Position numbers and translations under genes: made by a program. From contig CALCUQ010000361.1 in NCBI GenBank assembly GCA_937906795.1, positions 1 through 5,910 on the forward strand: a stretch of 5,910 nucleotides of DNA. Reading direction: 5' to 3'. The DNA is from an uncultured Bacteroidales bacterium. GTDB lineage: Bacteria > Bacteroidota > Bacteroidia > Bacteroidales > UBA932. Of this stretch, positions 1 to 5,910 are shown piece after piece. Numbering within the stretch: the stretch's first letter is position 1; the number at the start of each line of letters is the position of its first letter. The notes beneath the pieces are model-generated. The model was not told the origin of the DNA, ran no database searches, and worked only from the letters and a program-made list of their open reading frames with translations.

Positions 1-46
1 GTTGTTTCGGTAGGGTTGGTACCCTGGAGAGCTTTCTATGCGGGAT
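1..46. other. Left-edge stretch without a supported gene
   Basis: This is the stretch downstream of the trmD stop codon. It contains a short imperfect hairpin, AGGGT-TGGT-ACCCT at 12-25 (5-bp stem, 4-nt loop). No T-run follows it on either strand, so I do not call it a terminator. One plus-strand frame is open from base 1 to a TAA at 70-72 and encodes a hydrophobic peptide. It could be the tail of a convergent membrane-protein gene overlapping trmD by 26 bp, but 23 codons are too few to identify anything. Confidence 0.4.
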
Positions 47-724
47 TTATTTTTTTAGCAAATCTGGTCTAAGACGGGCTGTCCTTTCCATAGCTTGTTC
101 TTCTTGCCATTGTGAGATAAGTTTTGGATTTCCTGACAGTAATACTTTGGGAACTTCCCATCCGTTGAAATTGGCTGGACGTGTGTACACCGGTGCCGAT
201 AACATGTCGTCCTGGAAGCAGTCGCTTAAAGCTGAAGTTTCATCTGATATGGCTCCTGGAATAAGTCTTATTAGTGCATCACACACAACGGCTGCAGCCA
301 GTTCTCCTCCGCTAAGTACATAATCTCCAATGGATATTTCTCTTGTTATGATGTGTTCGCGAATCCTGTGGTCTATTCCTTTGTAGTGGCCACAAAGAAT
401 TATTATGTTCTTGTGGCATGAGAGTTGATTTGCAATACCCTGATTGAGAACTTCTCCGTCGGGAGACATATATATAATTTCATCATATTCTCTCTCTTGT
501 TTAAGTTTGCTTATAAGGGTATATATAGGCTCAATCATTAGTATCATTCCGGCATCTCCACCATAGCTGTAATCATCTACTTGATGGTAGTTGCCTTTGC
601 CATATTCTCTAATATCGTGTATATGTATTTCTACCAAACCTTTGTTTTTTGCTCTTTGGACTATTGAATGATTTAAAGGACTCTCCAATAATTCTGGAAC
701 TACTGTAAGTATATCTATTCTCAT
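47..724 (-). CDS. trmD: tRNA (guanine-37-N1)-methyltransferase TrmD
   Basis: TrmD transfers a methyl group from S-adenosylmethionine to N1 of G37, next to the anticodon of tRNAs reading CNN codons, which prevents +1 frameshifting. It is a cytoplasmic homodimer of the SPOUT (trefoil-knot) class. The 225-residue product has the family landmarks in order: the VDD-Y-GG--GM loop (49-60), SPDG (87-90), the knot segments LCGHYKGID (110-118) and SIGDYVLSGGEL (131-142), RLIPG with R153, and SALSDCF with the expected catalytic Asp D168. YTRP (180-183) and ERT--LRPDLL (213-223) close the protein. The enzyme is complete; Bacteroidota forms are usually about this length and lack the longer C-terminal tail of the E. 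coli protein (255 aa). The ATG at 724-722 matches the conserved N-terminus and has no Shine-Dalgarno sequence. Unlike the rpsP-rimM-trmD-rplS operon of many bacteria, no ribosomal gene lies upstream. One oddity is Asp at position 57, where glycine is common. Confidence 0.97.
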   Translation of the reverse strand: MRIDILTVVPELLESPLNHSIVQRAKNKGLVEIHIHDIREYGKGNYHQVDDYSYGGDAGMILMIEPIYTLISKLKQEREYDEIIYMSPDGEVLNQGIANQLSCHKNIIILCGHYKGIDHRIREHIITREISIGDYVLSGGELAAAVVCDALIRLIPGAISDETSALSDCFQDDMLSAPVYTRPANFNGWEVPKVLLSGNPKLISQWQEEQAMERTARLRPDLLKK

Positions 725-762
725 TGGTAAATTGGTTTATATTATTATTTCATATGGCTTGG

Positions 763-793
763 CAAAGATAGAAAATTAGTTATCTATTATCAA
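763..793 (-). promoter_or_regulatory. Candidate Bacteroidota-type promoter for trmD
   Basis: Read on the minus strand, TATCTTTG at 770-763 matches the Bacteroidota -7 consensus TAnnTTTG exactly. A TTG at 793-791 lies 20 nt upstream, a suitable place for the -33 TTTG element (here ATTG). A start about 6 nt past the -7 box would give a leader of roughly 30-35 nt before the trmD ATG. The match and spacing are seen in the sequence; promoter activity is inferred. Confidence 0.6.
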
Positions 794-809
794 TTTTTCA
801 TTATATTTG
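776..809 (+). promoter_or_regulatory. Candidate Bacteroidota-type promoter for the DUF349-yidC-yggS run
   Basis: TATATTTG at 802-809 is an exact match to the -7 consensus TAnnTTTG. The -33 element is weak: TTAG at 776-779 lies 22 nt upstream, and no clean TTTG is present. A start near 814-817 would leave a leader of about 22-25 nt of A/T-rich sequence before the ATG at 839, typical of Bacteroidota mRNAs that do not use a Shine-Dalgarno sequence. I found no equally good -7 box in the short gaps before yidC or yggS, so this is the likely promoter for all three genes. Confidence 0.5.
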
Positions 810-838
810 TAAGTTATTAATTTTTATACTTAGTTAGT

Positions 839-2593
839 ATGGAACAAGAGAAAAATACTGCCGCGTTAAACGAACAAGTTTTACAGCAAGAGAATTTGGA
901 GGGTGCACAAACCCTTAATATGGATTTGTCAAATCTTTCTTTAGTTGAAATTCTTCAGAAATTCATTCAAATGGTTGAGTCTGATGACAAGACCGATCTT
1001 CTTAAAAATGCAGAGCATTTTAAGGCTGCATTCTACAAAGTGTTGAATGAGCAGAAGCAATCTCAAGATGAGGTTACCCCAGAGGAGGTGACATTTAAGG
1101 AGTTCTATACACAGTATAAGGAAATCAAGAATCAGTATTTACAGGAGCAAGAGAGGGCAAAAGAGGAAAATTATGCTTTGAAATTGCAGGTCATTGAGGA
1201 GCTTAAGGCCCTTTTGGAATCTACTGAGGATTTGAATACAACTATTCCTGCATTCAGGGATTTGCAGGCAAGATGGAAGGCGATTGATATGGTTCCTCAA
1301 TCAAAAGTTAAGGAATTGTGGGACAATTATCAACATTGTGTGGAGAAATTCTATGACTATATAAAAATCAATAACGAATTCAGAGATCTTGACTTTAAGA
1401 AAAATTTGCAGGCCAAGACATTATTGTGCGAAAAAGCAGAGGCTTTGGAAAAGGAGACTAATGTTGTGACTGCATTTAAAGAGCTTCAGAAATTGCATCA
1501 GGAGTGGAAAGAATTGGGTCCGGTTGCAAAAGAGTATAGAGAAACCATTTGGGATAGATTTAAGGCAGTGACTTCTGTAATAAATAAGAAACACCAGTTG
1601 TTCTTTGAGCAATTGAAGAGTGATCAGAAGAGTAATCTTGAGGCAAAAGTTGAAATATGTGAGCAAGCAGAGAGTATTGCCAATGTTTCACCAACTGAGT
1701 CGAGCCAATGGAATACTCTATCCAAGAAAATGGAAGAGTTGCAGGAGAAATGGAAAACTATAGGTTTTGCTGCTAAAAAAGACAATCAGAAAATCTATGA
1801 CAGATTCAGAGAAGCTTGCGATAAGTTCTATAATGCTAAAAGAGTGTATTATGCGAACTTTAAAAATGTTATGCAGAACAATCTGAAAATAAAAGAGCAA
1901 TTGTGTGAGCAGGCAGAAGCATTAATGGATAGTGAAGATTGGAAAAAAGCAACTGACCAGCTTATAAATTTGCAGAAACAATGGAAAGAGGTTGGTCCTG
2001 TGGCCAGAAAACAATCTGATATTGTTTGGAAGAGATTTAGAGCAGCCTGTGACCATTTCTTTGAGAAAAAATCTGCTCATTTTGGCAAAGTGGATGAGGG
2101 GTACAGTAACAATCTAAAAGAAAAGTTGCAGCTAATTGAGGAGATAAAGAGCTATAAGTTGTCTGATTCTAAAGAGGATAATACTTTAGCAATGAGAGAG
2201 TTCCAAAACAGATGGAATGAGATTGGGTTTGTTCCTTTCACCGACAAAGAAAAGATCCAACAACAGTTTAATGCAGCAATGGATGCTCATTTTGCAGATA
2301 TAAGATCTCTTGACAGTGAAAAGAAATTGAACAAATTCAAGAAGATGGTAGCAGAAGTCAAAAACTCATCTAAAGGTGCCAGAGGACTTAAGATGGAGAG
2401 AGAGAAACTTATGCTTAAGTATAGAAAGATTGAGCAGGATATTGCTACTCTTGAGAATAATATAGGATTCTTCTCCAAATCCAAAGGTGCGGAGGCTCTT
2501 ATTGCCGATGTCAGACGTAAAGTTGAAATTGCAAAAGAGGAGTTGATTCATATAGAAGAAAAAATACAAATTATAGATAAACAATTTGAGTAA
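839..2593 (+). CDS. DUF349 repeat protein, function unknown
   Basis: The 584-residue product has no signal peptide or membrane segment and should be cytoplasmic. An acidic, glutamine-rich N-terminus (1-110) leads into five DUF349 repeats (about 115-490). Each follows the pattern F-x-L/F-Q-x-x-W-K/N-x-I/V/L-G/D, then a short loop (GPVA, GFAA, GFVP), then a helix of the type W/Y-x-R-F-x-A-A/C-x-x-F-F. The marker tryptophans are W146, W223, W305, W382 and W459. The C-terminus (about 515-584) is a charged helix with coiled-coil character. DUF349 is a bacterial family of helical repeats whose biochemical role I do not know, so I give no function. The start at 839 is the first Met in the frame and sits about 24 nt after a likely transcription start; Met28 is a less likely alternative. 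The stop codon lies 14 bp before yidC on the same strand, so co-transcription is likely. A role in translation or membrane protein insertion would be speculation from position alone. Confidence 0.93.
   Translation: MEQEKNTAALNEQVLQQENLEGAQTLNMDLSNLSLVEILQKFIQMVESDDKTDLLKNAEHFKAAFYKVLNEQKQSQDEVTPEEVTFKEFYTQYKEIKNQYLQEQERAKEENYALKLQVIEELKALLESTEDLNTTIPAFRDLQARWKAIDMVPQSKVKELWDNYQHCVEKFYDYIKINNEFRDLDFKKNLQAKTLLCEKAEALEKETNVVTAFKELQKLHQEWKELGPVAKEYRETIWDRFKAVTSVINKKHQLFFEQLKSDQKSNLEAKVEICEQAESIANVSPTESSQWNTLSKKMEELQEKWKTIGFAAKKDNQKIYDRFREACDKFYNAKRVYYANFKNVMQNNLKIKEQLCEQAEALMDSEDWKKATDQLINLQKQWKEVGPVARKQSDIVWKRFRAACDHFFEKKSAHFGKVDEGYSNNLKEKLQLIEEIKSYKLSDSKEDNTLAMREFQNRWNEIGFVPFTDKEKIQQQFNAAMDAHFADIRSLDSEKKLNKFKKMVAEVKNSSKGARGLKMEREKLMLKYRKIEQDIATLENNIGFFSKSKGAEALIADVRRKVEIAKEELIHIEEKIQIIDKQFE
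1181..2308 (+). repeat. Five tandem DUF349 protein repeats
   Basis: The repeat unit is visible at protein level, not as identical DNA. The conserved Trp codons fall at 1274, 1505, 1751, 1982 and 2213, giving spacings of 77, 82, 77 and 77 residues. Repeats 2 and 4 are the most alike (LQK-----WKE-GPVA in both). Repeat 3 carries the extra five residues near its start (around 280-290). Repeat 5 is the most diverged: the second aromatic position (W/Y in the others) is replaced in KIQQQF. Boundaries are approximate. Confidence 0.8.
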
Positions 2594-2607
2594 AAGATTT
2601 TGAAGAG

Positions 2608-4488
2608 ATGAACAAAAACACGTTGATTGGCTTTGTGCTTATTGGACTGATTTTATTTGGATTCAGTTGGTATAACAGCAAAGTTTATAATGAACAGCAA
2701 AGAGCACAGTTTGTTGCAGATTCTTTGGCAGCAGCTCAGGCTCTGAAAAATGCCCCTAAAATTGATTCTGCGATGTTGGCTTTGCAACAGCAAGATGCGT
2801 TGACATCTGGGCAACAAGTAGCAGATTTGGCGTCAATGCCTGTTTATGCTGATTCATTACTTGAGCAATCAAGAACAAAGCAAGAGGAATTTTACAGTTT
2901 AGAAAACAACAAAATTAAAGTAGTATTTACTACAAAAGGTGCACAAGCTTCTCAAGTACTTATAAAGGACTATTTTACACATGACAGTCTTGATTTGTAC
3001 CTTATGAAACAGAATGCAAGTAATCTTGGAATTGAGTTCTATTCAGATTTCCATAGAGCATTCTTAAAATCAAACGCATTTACATACACTAAGATTTCAC
3101 AATCTGATACATCTATTGTTTTCAGACTCTCTTTTGCACAGGATGCATATGTAGACCATATTTATACTTTGTCGGCCGACAGTTATATGCTTGACTTTAA
3201 TGTTAAGATGGTTGGTATGGATAAGTACGTGAGAAATGGCTCACAAATGCTTGTGGATTGGAATATGGATATTCCAAGATTGGAGAAAGGATATGATAAT
3301 GAGAAGAATTATTCTTCAATTTTCTATAAATTCCCTAATGAAGAGGATGTTGAGGATTTGGGTTTTAGAAATGCAGAGAGCAACTCTTCTCTTAGTACAA
3401 AGGTTGAGTGGTTTGCATTCCAGCAACAATTCTTCTCAGCAATTATGCTTGCCCAGAACTCGTTCACACAGGGAGATTTGGCTTATAAATTCTATCCCGA
3501 CACAGATCCTGACAAAAACCTTATGGCGTGTAGTGCAAAAATGCAGGTTGAGTTTGCAGCATCGTCAGAGGTCTCTATTCCATTCAAATTTTATTTTGGA
3601 CCAAATCTGTATAAAGAGTTAAAGAGCTACGATTATGGCTTTGAGAAGATTGTTCCTCTTGGCGGGTGGCTGATAGGTTGGATCAATAGAGTTATTATCA
3701 TTAATTTCTTTGATTATCTAAGTAGATTTATTTCTAATTATGGAATAATTATTCTGCTTATGACCATTGCAATTAAGTTGATTATCTCTCCTCTAACATT
3801 AAAATCATATATGTCATCTGCAAAGATGAGAGTCCTAAAACCTGAGATTGAGAAAATCAATGCCAAGTATCCTAAAAAAGAGGATGCTATGAAGAAACAG
3901 CAAGAGGTTATGGCTCTTTACAAGAAAACAGGTGTCAGCATGTTTGGAGGATGTTTGCCAATGTTGTTGCAATTCCCAATTTTGTTTGCAATGTTCCGTT
4001 TCTTCCCTGCTTCTTTTGAGCTAAGACAACAAGGTTTCTTGTGGGCAGATGACTTGAGTACATACGATACAATATTGAATTTGCCTTTTAATATTCCTTT
4101 GTATGGTGACCATGTAAGTTTGTTTGCGTTATTGATGGCTGTGTCTATGTTCTTCTATTCTAAGATGAATATGGACCAGATGCCAAGTAATAATGATATG
4201 CCGGGAATGAAGGCAATGCAGTTGTATTTTATGCCTATCTTCTTATTGGTACTATGTAACAATTTCTCAAGTGGTTTGAGTTATTACTATATGCTATCTA
4301 ATCTTATAACTATAGCTCAGACTTGGGTGATTAGAAAGTACTTTGTTGATGAGAAAAAATTGTTTGCCCAATTACAGGCTAAAGCGGCAAATGCAAAACC
4401 TGTAAAGAAATCAAAATTCCAGCAAAGATTGGATGAGATGTACAAACAGCAACAAGCTATGCAACAACAAATGAAAAATAAGAAATAG
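2608..4488 (+). CDS. yidC: Membrane protein insertase YidC
   Basis: YidC inserts and folds inner-membrane proteins, alone or with the SecYEG translocon. The 626-residue product has the full Gram-negative layout. An N-terminal membrane anchor (about 5-21) is followed by an Ala/Gln-rich linker (30-95), a periplasmic beta-rich P1 domain (about 96-340) and the conserved five-helix insertase core (about 350-576). Core landmarks are SPLTLKSYMSSAKMRVLKPEI (starting at 394), a charged cytoplasmic hairpin (about 407-440), GGCLPMLLQFPILFAMF (447-463), and FMPIFLLV (541-548) leading into SSGLSYYYMLSNL (554-566). K390 occupies the place of the groove arginine (R366 in E. coli); lysine here is, as I recall, usual in Bacteroidota. 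The tail (580-626) is rich in Lys and Gln (KKSKFQQRL, then KQQQ and QQQ runs), the type of basic tail thought to aid ribosome contact. There is no lipobox. The gene is intact, starts 14 bp after the DUF349 gene and ends 5 bp before yggS. In Bacteroides and Porphyromonas, as I recall, pyrG precedes yidC; here it does not. Confidence 0.97.
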   Translation: MNKNTLIGFVLIGLILFGFSWYNSKVYNEQQRAQFVADSLAAAQALKNAPKIDSAMLALQQQDALTSGQQVADLASMPVYADSLLEQSRTKQEEFYSLENNKIKVVFTTKGAQASQVLIKDYFTHDSLDLYLMKQNASNLGIEFYSDFHRAFLKSNAFTYTKISQSDTSIVFRLSFAQDAYVDHIYTLSADSYMLDFNVKMVGMDKYVRNGSQMLVDWNMDIPRLEKGYDNEKNYSSIFYKFPNEEDVEDLGFRNAESNSSLSTKVEWFAFQQQFFSAIMLAQNSFTQGDLAYKFYPDTDPDKNLMACSAKMQVEFAASSEVSIPFKFYFGPNLYKELKSYDYGFEKIVPLGGWLIGWINRVIIINFFDYLSRFISNYGIIILLMTIAIKLIISPLTLKSYMSSAKMRVLKPEIEKINAKYPKKEDAMKKQQEVMALYKKTGVSMFGGCLPMLLQFPILFAMFRFFPASFELRQQGFLWADDLSTYDTILNLPFNIPLYGDHVSLFALLMAVSMFFYSKMNMDQMPSNNDMPGMKAMQLYFMPIFLLVLCNNFSSGLSYYYMLSNLITIAQTWVIRKYFVDEKKLFAQLQAKAANAKPVKKSKFQQRLDEMYKQQQAMQQQMKNKK

Positions 4489-4493
4489 TCTGT

Positions 4494-5171
4494 ATGCGTA
4501 CTATAGCTGATAATATTAAAAGATATACAAATGAGCTGCCATCAACTGTTAAGTTGGTGGCAGTTTCAAAATTCAATCCCAATGAGGCAATAAAGCAGGC
4601 GTATGAGGCTGGACAAAGAATATTTGCCGAGAGCAGACCTCAGGAGTTGTTTCAGAAGGTCCAATCATTGCCTGATGATATCCAATGGCATTTTATTGGC
4701 CATTTACAGACAAACAAACTAAAGATGGTTTTGCCATATGTCTCTCTGATTCATTCAATTGACAGTACTAAGCTGTTGATGGAGGTAAATAAATATGCAA
4801 TTGCTCATAATCTTAAGGTTAATTGTCTGTTGCAACTGCATATTGCCCAGGAAGAGAGTAAACAAGGGTTTGATAAAGAGGAAATTCTTGGGATTATGGA
4901 GCAATTGTCAAGTAATCCGCTGGAGGGGGTGGAAATTTGTGGATTGATGGGAATGGCATCTTTTGTTGATAATAAGGAGCAGATATATTCTGAATTCCAG
5001 CAACTGAAGGAGTTTTATCAGTTACTGAAAGAAAAATATATCTCCACCCATCCCAATTTTAAAGAACTTTCTATGGGTATGAGTGGAGATTATAAAATTG
5101 CGATTGATTTAGGCTCTACAATGGTAAGAATTGGTACTTCCATTTTTGGAGCCCGCAACTATAACAAATAG
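4494..5171 (+). CDS. yggS: YggS/PLPBP-family pyridoxal-phosphate-binding protein
   Basis: Members of this family (YggS in E. coli, PROSC/PLPBP in humans) bind pyridoxal 5'-phosphate but have no known enzyme activity. Loss disturbs vitamin B6 and amino-acid/keto-acid balance, so the role is PLP homeostasis in the cytoplasm. The 225-residue product is a single alanine-racemase-like barrel of the usual length. Visible motifs are LVAVSK with the PLP Schiff-base lysine K26, WHFIGHLQTNK (65-75), CGLMGMA (149-155), ELSMGMSGDY (191-200) and GSTMVRIGTSIFG (207-219), where R212 to T215 form the expected phosphate-binding edge. FAES (44-47) stands where FGEN or FGES is usual, so residue 45 is Ala instead of Gly. 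The ATG lies 5 bp after the yidC stop and gives the normal N-terminus, which suggests translation from the yidC transcript. The TAG stop faces the dapF stop 7 bp away. Confidence 0.94.
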   Translation: MRTIADNIKRYTNELPSTVKLVAVSKFNPNEAIKQAYEAGQRIFAESRPQELFQKVQSLPDDIQWHFIGHLQTNKLKMVLPYVSLIHSIDSTKLLMEVNKYAIAHNLKVNCLLQLHIAQEESKQGFDKEEILGIMEQLSSNPLEGVEICGLMGMASFVDNKEQIYSEFQQLKEFYQLLKEKYISTHPNFKELSMGMSGDYKIAIDLGSTMVRIGTSIFGARNYNK

Positions 5172-5178
5172 TTTTTGC

Positions 5179-5910
5179 CTATAGATCAATATCACATTCG
5201 AATACAAAGGTAGCAGGACCTGTAAGATATATATCTGTAAAGGTTTTGCTACTTTTATTGTATTTGAAGTCTACCGACAAGTCATCTCCCAAAGCATGGA
5301 TGTCATATTTCATCATCTCAACTTGAGGATCCTCTTTGCTGGTTTGTTTGCTGGCAAATCCTTTGTCGGGAGAATAAAGATATGTAGAAATGGAAGATGC
5401 TGTAACTCCAGTTCCGCATGCAAAAGTTTCTGCCTCTACACCTCTCTCGTAGGTTCTTACATTTATGCTGTTGCTGTTAATCTGAACAAAATTCACATTT
5501 GTGCCACCCTCAAAATCTTTGCAGTATCTCCAGTATTTTCCCTTTTCATCTACAGGATATGTAGCTGTGTCTTCTACAAATTCTACATAATGAGGAGAGC
5601 CTGTATTTAGAAAATATGCTTTTTCTGAATATTTGTCATACGAGTTCAAGTCTATCATTTTTAGCCTTACTATGCATCTGTGTGGAGTGTATTCAAGCAC
5701 TTGTGCTGTGTGGAAACCGTCAATGGCTTCAAAATCAAATTTTTTGATACCTCTGTGAGCTGCAAAGGCAACCAGACATCTGCCTCCGTTTCCGCACATT
5801 GAACCTTCGTATCCGTCTGCATTGAAATATCTCATTGAAAAATCATATTTGTCACTTTTGCCAAGTAACATCATTCCATCTGAGCCAATGCCAAATCTTC
5901 TGTCGCAAAG
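5179..5910 (-). CDS. dapF: Diaminopimelate epimerase DapF, N-terminus outside the window
   Basis: DapF converts LL-diaminopimelate to the meso form, the last step before lysine and a building block of Gram-negative peptidoglycan. It is a cofactor-free two-cysteine racemase. The frame stays open to the right edge: beyond Met at 5874, the 12 codons to 5910 read LCDRRFGIGSDG, a conserved DapF motif, so that Met is internal. About 25-30 residues, including the usual GNDF motif, are missing because of the window edge. The visible 243 residues contain FNADG, MCGNGGRC with the first catalytic Cys (codon 5796-5794), NTGSPH, GTNVNFV, RTYERGVEAET and ACGTG with the second catalytic Cys (codon 5418-5416), then ALGDDLSV and DIYLTGPATFVFE. 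A segment between the second Cys motif and ALGDDLSV (about 5311-5376) is longer and more charged than I expect. The gene converges on yggS; its promoter is outside the window. Confidence 0.96.
   Translation of the reverse strand, partial: LCDRRFGIGSDGMMLLGKSDKYDFSMRYFNADGYEGSMCGNGGRCLVAFAAHRGIKKFDFEAIDGFHTAQVLEYTPHRCIVRLKMIDLNSYDKYSEKAYFLNTGSPHYVEFVEDTATYPVDEKGKYWRYCKDFEGGTNVNFVQINSNSINVRTYERGVEAETFACGTGVTASSISTYLYSPDKGFASKQTSKEDPQVEMMKYDIHALGDDLSVDFKYNKSSKTFTDIYLTGPATFVFECDIDL

Noticed and set aside
12..25. AGGGT-TGGT-ACCCT hairpin as a trmD terminator
   Set aside because: The stem is only 5 bp and no T-run follows on the strand that would matter.
1181..2308. DNA-level tandem repeat or CRISPR-like array in the DUF349 gene
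   Set aside because: The period exists only in the protein; the underlying bases of the units differ widely and there are no identical repeats with spacers.
1421..2584. Four minus-strand open frames of 60-81 codons inside the DUF349 gene
   Set aside because: They are antisense shadows of a strong, repeat-bearing coding frame. They are rich in Phe, Leu and Ser, as expected from the complement of Lys/Glu-rich codons, and show no known motif or promoter.
3236..3622. 128-codon plus-strand frame inside yidC
   Set aside because: It is out of frame with the conserved P1 domain of YidC, has odd composition (many Arg, Ser and Trp) and shows no family motif.
3776..3779. Lys390 of YidC as loss of the conserved groove arginine
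   Set aside because: Lysine keeps the positive charge and, from memory, is the usual residue in Bacteroidota YidC, so it is not a defect.
4441..4485. Gln-codon-rich (CAG/CAA) run at the end of yidC as an unstable microsatellite
   Set aside because: The codons are mixed with Lys, Ala, Met and other codons and do not form a long uniform repeat; a Lys/Gln-rich tail is consistent with Bacteroidota YidC.
5296..5610. 104-codon plus-strand frame opposite dapF
   Set aside because: It lies antisense to a region of dapF that contains catalytic motifs; the peptide is Cys/Phe-rich and resembles no family I know.

Overview
The window reads as an ordinary chromosomal housekeeping segment from a Bacteroidota bacterium, most likely of the order Bacteroidales. 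Three things point there. The TrmD, YidC, YggS and DapF proteins carry Bacteroidota-type sequence, for example the short 225-residue TrmD and a lysine instead of an arginine in the hydrophilic groove of YidC. Start codons lack a clear Shine-Dalgarno sequence and sit behind A/T-rich leaders. The one real intergenic gap holds two matches to the Bacteroidota -7 promoter element TAnnTTTG. The DNA is AT-rich throughout, and no gene looks foreign in composition. Genus cannot be read from this sequence.

Layout, left to right. Bases 1-46 hold no supported gene. trmD (tRNA m1G37 methyltransferase) lies on the minus strand at 47-724. A 114-bp divergent gap (725-838) holds back-to-back promoter candidates. 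A plus-strand run of three closely spaced genes follows: a 584-residue protein with five DUF349 repeats (839-2593), yidC (2608-4488, 14 bp later) and a yggS/PLPBP-family gene (4494-5171, 5 bp later). dapF (diaminopimelate epimerase) is on the minus strand from 5179 to the right edge. It converges on yggS with 7 bp between the stop codons, and its N-terminus lies outside the window.

The genes serve basic cell functions: tRNA modification for reading-frame maintenance (TrmD), membrane protein insertion (YidC), pyridoxal-phosphate homeostasis (YggS) and lysine/peptidoglycan precursor synthesis (DapF). The DUF349 protein is the only member without a known role. Its tight spacing with yidC suggests co-transcription and is the best lead here. 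I see no mobile element, CRISPR array, RNA gene, phage gene or defence system, and no convincing new multi-gene system. The findings are modest leads.
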